Shown one piece after another: positions 53,269 to 61,249 of a stretch of DNA of 64,000 bases. The stretch is from assembly GCA_012735575.1 (NCBI GenBank), contig JAAYGY010000093.1, forward strand, positions 1 to 64,000. The letters run 5' to 3'. A program made the translations under genes and the position numbers. The first letter of the stretch is position 1, and each line of letters begins with the position of its first letter. The notes under the pieces were generated by a model. It saw nothing but the letters and a program-made list of their open reading frames with translations, was not told the DNA's origin and searched no databases. The stretch comes from Clostridiales bacterium. GTDB taxonomy: Bacteria > Bacillota > Clostridia > Caldicoprobacterales > UBA3941.

Positions 53269-54513
53269 TTAAATATTAACAGAATAAATGCTTTTTAGAT
53301 ACCTGCCTGCCATATATCCTTGAGAAAAGGCAGCCTGGAGGTTGTATCCTCCTGTATCACCGTCAATATCTAGAATCTCCCCAACAAAAAATAGGTTAGG
53401 TATAAGCTTTGATTCCATGTTATTGGGCTTTATCTCTTTTAAGCTCACACCCCCACAAGTCACCATGGCAATATTAAAGCCACCCAATTTTTCTACCTTC
53501 ATAGGAAAAGAGGAGAGAAACTCTGCAAGCTTGTTGCGCTTATCCCTACTTAAATGAGCACATCTGTCATCCCTGGAAATACCTGCCAAGCTAATAAGCC
53601 TGTCCATTAATCTGCGAGGTAGATTATAAGTACTAACAGCGGTTTTTACCAGTTGCCTGCCATTCTCGGTTAATATCCCATCCAATTCCTGTCTGCTTTT
53701 CTCTAAGCTAGGCGCATCTATAAAATTCAGCCTTACTATATCTCCAGGCTCAATATATCGTGAACTATTTAGGATGCCCGGACCGGATAAGCCCCTATGG
53801 GTAAACAATACATCTCCCCTCCAGGTCCCTATCTTTTTATCATTTCTCCATTGGGTTATCTCTATATTTTCAAGGGATATCCCAGCTAGTTCCCCAAAGG
53901 GATAATCATATATATATAAAGGAGTTAATCCTGGTCTAGGTTCTATTATGGTATGGCCCAGGCTGGAAGCCAGTTTATAACCATCCCCTGTTGAACCGGT
54001 AGATGGATAGGATTTTCCTCCTACTGCTATTACCAATGCCTTACTAGAATAAACATTGGTTCTTGTATTTACAATAAATCGGTCTTTTTTCTGGATTACT
54101 TCTTGGACATGCTCATTATAAAGTATAGATACTCCCTTTTTTCTGCATTCCTGCAACAATACATCCAGGATATCCTGGGCTTTTAGGGAACTGGGTAAAA
54201 TCTTACCTTCAACCGTTTCTATAAAATCAATTCCTCGCTCCATAAAAAAATTCAGCAGATCTCTATTAGTAAATCTATTGAATGAAGACCTTAGAAATCG
54301 GCTATTGGATCCATAATGATTATAGAAATCATCCATTGGTCCAGCATGAGTAAGATTACATTGTCCCCCTCCTGTAATTAAAAGTTTCCTCCCTGCCCTT
54401 GGATTTTTCTCCAATATGGCAACTTTAACACCATTTATACCGGCACAATTAATGGCTGTAAAAAGACCTGCCGGACCTGCACCTATTATTAGAATATCAC
54501 AGTATTTACTCAA
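53269..54513 (-). CDS. HI0933/YhiN family NAD(P)/FAD-dependent oxidoreductase
   Basis: A 414-residue flavoprotein of the HI0933 family (BaiN-like). The N-terminal FAD motif is IIGAGPAGLFTAINCAG, followed by the family hallmark NPRAGRKLLITGGGQCNLT. The C-terminal FAD motif is NLFFVGEILDIDGDTGGYNLQAAFSQGYMAG. Some relatives (BaiN) reduce bile acid intermediates, but most have unknown substrates. A single gene with its own promoter. Start ATG, with GAGGTGTAAT upstream. Confidence 0.92.
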   Translation of the reverse strand: MSKYCDILIIGAGPAGLFTAINCAGINGVKVAILEKNPRAGRKLLITGGGQCNLTHAGPMDDFYNHYGSNSRFLRSSFNRFTNRDLLNFFMERGIDFIETVEGKILPSSLKAQDILDVLLQECRKKGVSILYNEHVQEVIQKKDRFIVNTRTNVYSSKALVIAVGGKSYPSTGSTGDGYKLASSLGHTIIEPRPGLTPLYIYDYPFGELAGISLENIEITQWRNDKKIGTWRGDVLFTHRGLSGPGILNSSRYIEPGDIVRLNFIDAPSLEKSRQELDGILTENGRQLVKTAVSTYNLPRRLMDRLISLAGISRDDRCAHLSRDKRNKLAEFLSSFPMKVEKLGGFNIAMVTCGGVSLKEIKPNNMESKLIPNLFFVGEILDIDGDTGGYNLQAAFSQGYMAGRYLKSIYSVNI

Positions 54514-54785
54514 GTATTACACCTCAAATTGCAGTTATTAACTGTTTTTATACTTTTTCCCAATCTATTTTAATAATGATCATTTATCAGGAGAAATATT
54601 AATCCCATATTATCCTATATATATATCCAGGTCAATGGGATACTATAAGGATGATATTTAAACGGAAAAAGATATGTAATACATGAATATAAGTTTATAG
54701 CCTGGCTCATTTTTTTTACTGTAAAGGGGAAGACTAATAATCAAGCTGTAATGAAAGTTAAAAACAAATTTAAGGGGATGAGTTT

Positions 54786-55058
54786 ATGAAAAAAAATGTG
54801 GGAACTTTAGATGCTCATATCCGCCTTTCCATAGGTTTTTCCTTATTAGGTATGGGTGTTATCAGTTCTTCAAAAACCATGGTAACTTTAGGGGCAATGA
54901 AAATAGCTACTGGTATTACTAGATTTTGCCCTATAATGCATTTACTAAAGATAACCACTTTAGAAAATGATAATAGTCTGGAGAAATTCGTCAAAAAAAT
55001 TCCCGAATACGCCGATCAGGCAGTTGATCAATTGGCTGATAATTTGGGGATGGAATAA
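54786..55058 (+). CDS. DUF2892 (YgaP-TM-like) small membrane protein
   Basis: A 90-residue protein with the DUF2892 start MKKNVGTLDAHIRLSIGFSLL, one or two membrane segments (about 16-45), and CP in TRFCPIMHLL, typical of the family. In other proteins this domain is found beside rhodanese sulfur-transfer domains; here it stands alone. The C-terminal 35 residues are soluble and helical. AAGGGGATG precedes the ATG. Function unknown. Confidence 0.88.
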   Translation: MKKNVGTLDAHIRLSIGFSLLGMGVISSSKTMVTLGAMKIATGITRFCPIMHLLKITTLENDNSLEKFVKKIPEYADQAVDQLADNLGME

Positions 55059-55084
55059 GAGGAAGGCAAACTACCTTCCTCTTA
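55056..55084. other. Perfect hairpin covering the stops of two converging genes
   Basis: TAAGAGGAAGG (55056-55066) and CCTTCCTCTTA (55074-55084) pair perfectly around a 7-base loop. The stem holds the TAA of the DUF2892 gene, and the loop holds the TAG of the PHP gene. There is no good T run, so termination would be weak. Confidence 0.6.
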
Positions 55085-56369
55085 GTTCTTCCATACCTAG
55101 CTTTTTATACACCTGAATGCGCTCATTTATATCTGGATATTTGCTAATGGTTTTACTGGAAAACATTCCATCACAAATGTCCTTAGTAGCCGCAATCTCG
55201 TGGCCAATTAAAGCCCATGTAGAATCTATCAAATTCTGGAATAAGGGATTATTTATAGCCTGGCATACAAAGGACTGTCGGGGTGAATTAATATCCTCTC
55301 CACTAATCTCAAAGAGTTCATATTTGGTACATAGCTCCTTGACCCTTTTTAGCTGATCCATAGTATTTCTGGTTGGCATATAGGTAACTGCGTCAAAACC
55401 CAGATCCTTAATAACATCAAAGAGCAGATCTAAATAGTCATCCTCAAACTTTTGGGTCTTTTTATCCCCTGTCACAGAATCCCCTACATCTCCTAAATAT
55501 GCGTAGGCAGATATAGCACCAATCTCCTTGGAAAACTCTATTACCTTTCTCACATCGGGGCATTCCGGGGTAGCATCTACATAGATCATCTCAACTAAAT
55601 CGCTTTTTAGAACACCCAGTAGATCATATTCATAAAAATCATTGCTCTCATCTAATAGATATTTTTCTATATTGGGTTTAACTTCAATACCTAGATTACA
55701 AATTAAAAAGTCTAAAAGTCTTTGTCCCTTTCCCAATGCCTGAACCAGTTTTTTAGACAAGGCGAACAAAAGATGTCTTTCAGTAATACTGCCCCCATCA
55801 TGGTACTGGGATAAGGGAACAACGTCCTTATCAAAATCCAGCTGTATACCGTGCTTGTTAAATATACGGTTTATATTATCCACCATCTGCCTATTTCGCT
55901 TATTTCTCTCCTCTGTGAAGGGTGCAAAAAATTCCTTGACCTTTTGGATTTGTGTATGGGGAATACCATGAAGGGCTACATAAGCTATGTCATCCTGGTC
56001 AGGATTGTTAATCCGCCTGCCCCTAAGAGGGGTTTGTGTAAAGTCCACTCTGCATTCTACCCCTATGGTAGTAGCCATGCCCATAATTTTCCCCGCCTCA
56101 ATAAACTCCCTGGCGCCTGAGATAGAGTCGTGGTCCATAATACCGGCTGTAGTCAGCCCTGCCCTATAAGCCATCCAAACAGCTTTAGTAGGAGAGTAAG
56201 GAGAAAAAGAATAAGTGGTGTGTATATGGTTGTTGACATATCCTTTATCATCAGATTTAGGTATGTCTCCCCTATCAATTGCTTTTTTCAGCTCTTTTAG
56301 GCTGTCCAGCCTTGATTGTGGATTGTCTCCATTAAGTCCTTTGATATAATCATCATAAGTTACCACCAT
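55071..56369 (-). CDS. PHP-domain metal-dependent phosphoesterase (large)
   Basis: A 432-residue protein of the PHP superfamily. The first metal motif is NNHIHTTYSFSPYSP near residue 46, then GIMDHDSISGAREF, then GVECRVDFTQTP. The later ligands are less clear by eye (EISGEDINSPRQSF near the end). PHP proteins hydrolyse phosphate esters. This long form has no characterised member that I can recognise. It lies 28 bases after a second PHP gene, so the two form an operon and may act in one pathway. ATG with GGGGGCGGAT. Confidence 0.82.
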   Translation of the reverse strand: MVVTYDDYIKGLNGDNPQSRLDSLKELKKAIDRGDIPKSDDKGYVNNHIHTTYSFSPYSPTKAVWMAYRAGLTTAGIMDHDSISGAREFIEAGKIMGMATTIGVECRVDFTQTPLRGRRINNPDQDDIAYVALHGIPHTQIQKVKEFFAPFTEERNKRNRQMVDNINRIFNKHGIQLDFDKDVVPLSQYHDGGSITERHLLFALSKKLVQALGKGQRLLDFLICNLGIEVKPNIEKYLLDESNDFYEYDLLGVLKSDLVEMIYVDATPECPDVRKVIEFSKEIGAISAYAYLGDVGDSVTGDKKTQKFEDDYLDLLFDVIKDLGFDAVTYMPTRNTMDQLKRVKELCTKYELFEISGEDINSPRQSFVCQAINNPLFQNLIDSTWALIGHEIAATKDICDGMFSSKTISKYPDINERIQVYKKLGMEELRGR

Positions 56370-56397
56370 ATCCGCCCCCTATTATATATAATTATTT

Positions 56398-57693
56398 CTA
56401 GCCCCAGTACTTGCTCATTCTTCTTGCTACTCGTCCCTTGTAACTCTTCATTATACGGGAAGCATCTTGATTCCCTGCTATGAATTCCAGCATCAGCTTT
56501 CCTTCCTCACGACAGAGCTCATCATGAATAGGAAATACTTCTCTAATTAAAAACAGTGCATACTTGACCAGCCTGTGGGGCCCATAAACCCTAACAGGAT
56601 TACCTGGCAAAGCCTCTACAGCAACACTCTTTAAATCCTTTATACTCTTAATTAAGCTGGGAAGTTCCAAATCCTGTGAAAAAACTATGGTATAATACCA
56701 GCCAAATAGTTGACCGTTATCACAACCATGAGCATCGGTGACACCTACTATGGGCACTTGGATTCCCCTGGCTCTTTGCTCCTGGTAATAGGTCACCTGA
56801 AGATGATTGGATTCAGCTTCATGGATATGAAATCCACCAATTAGCTCAAAGGCATCATAGGGTTGTTTTTCATATATATAATTGTGAAGGTCGATGGAAA
56901 CGTTGTAGACCCTGTTATGTATCCAGTAGGGATGGCAGTATATGGCCAGTCCTCCACCTTGACGTATCTTATCAAAGCACCATTTACATGAGGCATACTT
57001 ATACTGTTCCTCTTCTGAAAGAGGAGCCTTCTCCCTCTCTTTTATCTCCTCAACTTCGTTAAAATAGGTTTCACTTTGGTCTTCAATTAGTTCATTTACG
57101 CTAAAATTACCGCCAAAGTTTATCATATGTACATCGTTATCCGGCGGATGTATCTCCTCACCTGGATAAATTTTAAGATCAATCTCCACATTCTCAAATG
57201 CTTGCTGTGCCTCTAAAGAGGGCTTGTACTGCCCATGGTCAGTTAGGGCCATAAAATCAAGGCCTTCCCTTCTGCATGCAGCCGCTACATAAGCGGGTGA
57301 TTCCTGTCCATCGGAATAGTGGCTGTGCATGTGCATATCTCCCTTATAGGGTCTTAAGTTGTATAGATCTTCCTTGAGAGAGTATACACTAAAGCTGCAG
57401 TATACCCTTTCCTCCTGGCCTGTGACCTCCAAAATGTCTATATTATGCTCCTGTTCGCCTTCAAAGGTAAGAGTAAACTCAAAAACACCATCTTTAGGCT
57501 GGATGCTGCTTATTCTCTTAAAGGACTCTCCCTGGCCTATCCCTCTGGTTTCCATGGGACTGTGAACTAACTTATACCTGGCCTCTTCCTTTATCTTTTT
57601 GTGGCTGTAAAGCGGCTCTACCCTAATGGTTGTACTTTGTCCCTCAGCAACAATCCTTGGAAAGATATTAAAATACATTAAACTCTCCTTCAT
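56398..57693 (-). CDS. PHP-domain protein, CehA/McbA-like, with N-terminal beta domain
   Basis: A 431-residue protein. The first 110 residues look like a beta-sandwich. The PHP part follows: GDMHMHSHYSDGQESP at about 119-134, LDFMALTDHGQYKPS, HMINFGG, AIYCHPYWI and GVTDAHG near residue 317, giving a full set of metal ligands. Members of this branch (CehA/McbA) hydrolyse phosphate or related esters, but the natural substrate is unknown. Start is either ATG 57693 (GAGGGGAG) or ATG 57678 (AAGGAGAG). It is first of the two-gene PHP operon. Confidence 0.83.
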   Translation of the reverse strand: MKESLMYFNIFPRIVAEGQSTTIRVEPLYSHKKIKEEARYKLVHSPMETRGIGQGESFKRISSIQPKDGVFEFTLTFEGEQEHNIDILEVTGQEERVYCSFSVYSLKEDLYNLRPYKGDMHMHSHYSDGQESPAYVAAACRREGLDFMALTDHGQYKPSLEAQQAFENVEIDLKIYPGEEIHPPDNDVHMINFGGNFSVNELIEDQSETYFNEVEEIKEREKAPLSEEEQYKYASCKWCFDKIRQGGGLAIYCHPYWIHNRVYNVSIDLHNYIYEKQPYDAFELIGGFHIHEAESNHLQVTYYQEQRARGIQVPIVGVTDAHGCDNGQLFGWYYTIVFSQDLELPSLIKSIKDLKSVAVEALPGNPVRVYGPHRLVKYALFLIREVFPIHDELCREEGKLMLEFIAGNQDASRIMKSYKGRVARRMSKYWG

Positions 57694-57782
57694 AGCAGGC
57701 TCCCCTCTTTAATTTAGTTTATAACTTATTTTCTCATTATCCTTAATGGAATAAGCATGACGCCCTTCCAAAAGTTTCTGGT

Positions 57783-58769
57783 TTATTTTAAGTTTATAGA
57801 TTCTTCATCTTCATCTTCTTTTAATATGTATTTATATAGTTGTCTGTTATGGAGTACCCAGATCCTGTCTGTAAACTCCCCTTCCTTTATCCCTTCCAGT
57901 TCCTTCTGCATATCATACATCCTGGCATCCATAACATCCAGGTAATGGAGTATCTCACCTTCAGGTATCATGGGCCTTTTGGGGCTGCCAAACTCAGGCT
58001 CATAATGGTGTGTTAAAAGCATGTGCTGCAGTAATATAACAATCTCCGGGTCGGCACTCACCTGTCTGCCTATCCTCTCTATCATCTTTATACCTTGAAC
58101 TATATGTCCCAGCAGCATACCCTCTATGGTATAATTGGATACAATACCCAAATCATTGGAATCCATCTCACCTATCTTTTCCAAGTCATGAAGGATGACT
58201 CCTCCATATAAAAGATCCCTGTTTAGATGAGGATAGACTTCACATACTCTTTCAGCCAGCCTTAGCATGGTCAATATATGATAAAGAAGGCCGGAGCGAA
58301 TAGAATGATGATTCTTCATTGCTGCCGGATAATACATTAGCCTTTCCTTTTTTTCATTTAAGGCACAGCTGACTATTTCTTTGATATCCCGATTCTTAAT
58401 CTGTATTACATATTTTAAAATCTCCCCCAGCATATCCTCTGGTTTTAAGGGAGCAGTATTAACAAAATCTTCGGGATTTACATTATCTTGAGAGTTAATA
58501 AGCCTAATCCTGTCAACTCTATACTGCAGTTTTCCCTGCCATTCAGTTACCATGCCACGAACCTTTACCAGTGTTCCCGGTATAAAATAATCTCCTATTT
58601 CTTTTTTATATTCCCACCATTTGGCATTGATCTCACCAGTCCTGTCCGACAATATAAAATCCATGTATTCACTGTTAGTGGTAGTCATTCTAACAGTAGA
58701 CGATTTTATCATAAAAAATCCCTGGGTAATCTTGCCCACCTGGAAATCCTTTATCTTAGTATTATCCAC
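57783..58769 (-). CDS. yhaM: YhaM-type 3'-5' exoribonuclease (OB-fold plus HD domain)
   Basis: A 328-residue nuclease. The N-terminal OB-fold contains GFFMIKSSTVRMTTTNSEYM and KVRGMVTEWQGKLQ. The HD domain has KNHHSIRSGLLYHILTMLRLA with the metal His and ILHDLEKIGE with the HD pair, and LLTHHYEPEFGSPKRPMIPEG is a YhaM marker. YhaM degrades single-stranded RNA, and DNA, from the 3' end with Mn2+. Normal family length. Monocistronic, divergent from the YhfC genes. Confidence 0.93.
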   Translation of the reverse strand: MDNTKIKDFQVGKITQGFFMIKSSTVRMTTTNSEYMDFILSDRTGEINAKWWEYKKEIGDYFIPGTLVKVRGMVTEWQGKLQYRVDRIRLINSQDNVNPEDFVNTAPLKPEDMLGEILKYVIQIKNRDIKEIVSCALNEKKERLMYYPAAMKNHHSIRSGLLYHILTMLRLAERVCEVYPHLNRDLLYGGVILHDLEKIGEMDSNDLGIVSNYTIEGMLLGHIVQGIKMIERIGRQVSADPEIVILLQHMLLTHHYEPEFGSPKRPMIPEGEILHYLDVMDARMYDMQKELEGIKEGEFTDRIWVLHNRQLYKYILKEDEDEESINLK

Positions 58770-59061
58770 TAGAATCCTCCTAAATTTATCTTACTAATCA
58801 AAAATATTCTATTCTTGTACCTACATAGATATATGTTATCATTATTTGTCATTACCGTAAACAGTTTATTTGTTACTGTTCTGCTGAATAGTCCCTTCCT
58901 GTCCCCTTTATGACCAATACTTCCTATTATTCTCCATTTTCTGAATTTATCTCTTTTTCTCTTGGTCAGCCAGCAGTACCAAAACCCGTTTTGTGTAGTA
59001 TACTAGTATCCATGGATATAAAAATGATTAATTATCATTATTTCTAGGGAGTGCTGATCAT

Positions 59062-59844
59062 ATGGTAGAAAATGCAACAGTTAATAACTTGTCCTTATTT
59101 TATTTGGCTATAGCGTTCATTATACAGTTTATCGTTCCTATTGCTTTGGCCATTTATTTATACAGGAAGAAAAAAATCACAAAAAAACCCTTTATTGTGG
59201 GCCTTATATCCTTTATAATAACTCATATAGTTGTTGAAATAGTTTTAATCCATGCCTTGCAGTCAACCTCCTGGTATCAAAATTTTGCCAGGTCAAGCGT
59301 ATTTCTTGCATCCTTCTTTTTTGTCTCCGTAGTAGGATTTTTGGAAGAAATAGCAAGAGTAAAGGGATTTATCTTGTTTCTAAAGAAGCAATGGGATTGG
59401 AAAGATGGTATAGCTTTTGGCCTAGGCTTTGGGGGAATGGAGTCTATCTTTGCTGGCCTGTCCAGCGCAAACAAAATTTTGGCCACTCTTGCTATAAATT
59501 ATAAAGCTTTTTCTAAATTCAAAGTAGCTGTTCCAGTTCAAAAGATGCTGATTACTACGGCACCCAGCATCTTTCTGGCTGCAGGTCTGGAAAGCCTGTT
59601 TGTTCTGAGCATCCAGATTGGATTAACCTTATTGGCCCTATATGGCATAAGGAATGATAAGCATAGATATTCTATATATGCTGTAATTATACACATTTTA
59701 ATTAATCTACCCTTGTCTTCTTTAAATAAATTAATTGGAGTTTGGGGAACTGAAGCCCTTTTAGCTTTAATAGCCCTAATAGCTGTAGTATTAAGCTATA
59801 AAGCAAAGGAGTGGTATTCATCCTCTATCAATGTTTTTAGATAA
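59062..59844 (+). CDS. YhfC family membrane protein, first of a tandem pair (altered motif)
   Basis: A 260-residue membrane protein with about 7 helices, of the YhfC/PrsW-like intramembrane protease group. The Glu pair is in GFLEEIARVKG (Glu95, Glu96), the second motif is GLGFGGMES and the third IHILINL. In the neighbouring copy the second motif is GIGHGGIES with a His; here the His is Phe123. So this copy may have lost catalysis, or may be a regulatory partner. Start ATG after a GGGAGTG. The gap to the next gene is 11 bases; both are one operon. Family known only by sequence. Confidence 0.82.
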   Translation: MVENATVNNLSLFYLAIAFIIQFIVPIALAIYLYRKKKITKKPFIVGLISFIITHIVVEIVLIHALQSTSWYQNFARSSVFLASFFFVSVVGFLEEIARVKGFILFLKKQWDWKDGIAFGLGFGGMESIFAGLSSANKILATLAINYKAFSKFKVAVPVQKMLITTAPSIFLAAGLESLFVLSIQIGLTLLALYGIRNDKHRYSIYAVIIHILINLPLSSLNKLIGVWGTEALLALIALIAVVLSYKAKEWYSSSINVFR

Positions 59845-59855
59845 GGAGTGGCGTT

Positions 59856-60641
59856 ATGATAAGCAATTTATCTATAATCTTTATGGGCATTGCCCTTGTT
59901 ATCCAGTTTTTAGCTCCCATTGTGCTAGCCATACTTTTCTACAAAAAAGAAAAAGCAGCTATAAAATCCTTCTTTGTAGGAGTTCTCTGCTTTACAGTAA
60001 CACAAATTATAATTAGGATCCCTTTGCTTCAATTACTACAGCTGACAGACTGGTATAAAAGCCTGGTAAATTCCAGTGTCTTCCTTGCAACTCTTCTACT
60101 AGCTCTTTCCGCTGGCATTTTTGAGGAAACAGGTAGATTCTTAAGCTTTAGATTCATCTTAAATAACAGCTTAGAATGGAAAGAGGGAGTGGCTTTTGGT
60201 ATTGGCCATGGCGGAATAGAGTCCATGTATATAGGCCTGTCCAGCGTAAACAATATTTTACTTAGTCTGGCTATTAACTCCGGCACTTTTGATAGTCTTA
60301 TAGCAAAACAGCTTCCAGCTGAAATGGCAGATACTATAAGGGATCAACTTACCTCATTGACTCCGGCTACCTTCCTTGCAGGAGGTCTGGAAAGATTGTT
60401 CACCATATTTATCCATATAGGTTTATCCCTATTGGTTCTATATGGTGTAAGGAATAGAAAATATATCTATTTACTATACTCCATCTTAATCCACACCCTA
60501 ATTAACCTGGTTCTGCCCTTGCTTATGGATTTCCTAGGAATATGGGGAACAGAAACCCTTTTAGCTCTTATAGCTGTCATATTCCTAGTACTAACCCATA
60601 AATCAAGAAAATGGTTTGATTTTTCCCCATATATTTCCTAA
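59856..60641 (+). CDS. YhfC family membrane protein, second of a tandem pair
   Basis: A 261-residue paralogue of the gene before it, about 40 percent alike by eye over the whole length. It retains GIFEETGRFLS (Glu90, Glu91), GIGHGGIES (His118) and IHTLINL, the set of residues expected for a working intramembrane metalloprotease. ATAAGGAG precedes the ATG. The stop overlaps the converging queT stop by 4 bases, with no terminator between. Substrate unknown. Confidence 0.85.
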   Translation: MISNLSIIFMGIALVIQFLAPIVLAILFYKKEKAAIKSFFVGVLCFTVTQIIIRIPLLQLLQLTDWYKSLVNSSVFLATLLLALSAGIFEETGRFLSFRFILNNSLEWKEGVAFGIGHGGIESMYIGLSSVNNILLSLAINSGTFDSLIAKQLPAEMADTIRDQLTSLTPATFLAGGLERLFTIFIHIGLSLLVLYGVRNRKYIYLLYSILIHTLINLVLPLLMDFLGIWGTETLLALIAVIFLVLTHKSRKWFDFSPYIS

Positions 60642-61126
60642 CTAACTTTGCCAAATATTTTTTCCTTATGCTTTTCTAATACTAATATCAGTGGATAACC
60701 TAATCCATAGCAGGCTATAAGCTGTCCTGCCGTTACTGTTCCCACACTAGGCCAGTATGGCAGTCCGTATATCCTATATAAGACCCATCCAATAACAAAC
60801 CCGTTAACAACCACTGGTGGCAGGGGAACCAACCATGGTTTTCTCATCTTTCGAGATAGTATTGCGGCTACTAAAGTAGCTAAGCTTCCAAAAATTATGT
60901 CGATTAGGCCGCCGCCTCCAAAAATATTAGAAACAATACAGCCTACAAACAGTCCAGGTACTGCTGCAGGTGTAAAGTATGGCAGGATAGTCAAAGCTTC
61001 CGATACCCTTACTTGAATCTGTCCATAGCTAATAGGCGCTAAAATAATCGTTATAACAGCATAAACAGCTGCAAGGATGGCAGCTTCTACAATAAATCTT
61101 GTTCTTTTGTCCATGTTAAAATCCAT
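60638..61126 (-). CDS. queT: QueT family queuosine-precursor transporter (ECF S component)
   Basis: A 162-residue membrane protein with 5-6 helices. ILAPISYGQIQVRVSEALTILPYF, GCIVSNIFGGGGLIDIIFGS and PPVVVNGFVIGWVL are characteristic of QueT, the substrate-binding part of an ECF transporter for a queuosine precursor such as preQ1. ATG 61126 is used with AAGGTGATATA; the frame open to 61198 only translates the terminator region. It lies after ileS on the same strand, behind a preQ1-I riboswitch, which supports the assignment. It would use the shared ECF energy module encoded elsewhere. Confidence 0.92.
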   Translation of the reverse strand: MDFNMDKRTRFIVEAAILAAVYAVITIILAPISYGQIQVRVSEALTILPYFTPAAVPGLFVGCIVSNIFGGGGLIDIIFGSLATLVAAILSRKMRKPWLVPLPPVVVNGFVIGWVLYRIYGLPYWPSVGTVTAGQLIACYGLGYPLILVLEKHKEKIFGKVS

Positions 61127-61153
61127 TATATCACCTTTTCCTTTAGAAATTAA

Positions 61154-61189
61154 AATACCCTGGAGAACACAAAATATCCCCAGGGTATT
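61154..61189 (-). terminator. Riboswitch-controlled terminator before queT
   Basis: On the minus-strand RNA AAUACCCUGG (61189-61180) pairs with CCAGGGUAUU (61163-61154), followed by UUAAUUUC. The UCUCC on the descending side can instead pair with GGAGA at 61196-61192 just after the aptamer, giving an antiterminator. So preQ1 binding should favour termination. Confidence 0.75.
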
Positions 61190-61194
61190 GGTCT

Positions 61195-61235
61195 CCATAG
61201 TTTTGTTTATAGACAGGATGGTTTCGAACTGTCTT
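61195..61235 (-). ncRNA. preQ1-I riboswitch aptamer upstream of queT
   Basis: Read on the minus strand, stem P1 is AGACAG (61234-61229) with CUGUCU (61216-61211). The loop is UUCGAAACCAUC, and the A-rich tail is AUAAACAAAACUAUGG, whose AUGG can pair with CCAU of the loop to make the pseudoknot. Order, size and tail match the preQ1-I class (compare the well-known tails AUAAAAAACUA and UUAACAAAACAAGG). It begins 15 bases after the ileS stop and ends 69 bases before the queT start. High ligand would close the terminator and switch the gene off. Confidence 0.82.
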
Positions 61236-61249
61236 ATTTAGTTTTCTGC

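Noticed and set aside
58872-58984. Possible third copy of the dispersed repeat (GTTACTGTTCTGCTGA ... TCAGCCAGCAGTACC)
   Set aside because: It has loosely inverted ends of similar spacing, but the interior does not align with copies A and B.
61127-61198. Longer queT N-terminus from 61198
   Set aside because: Those codons translate the riboswitch terminator. ATG 61126 has a proper ribosome binding site.
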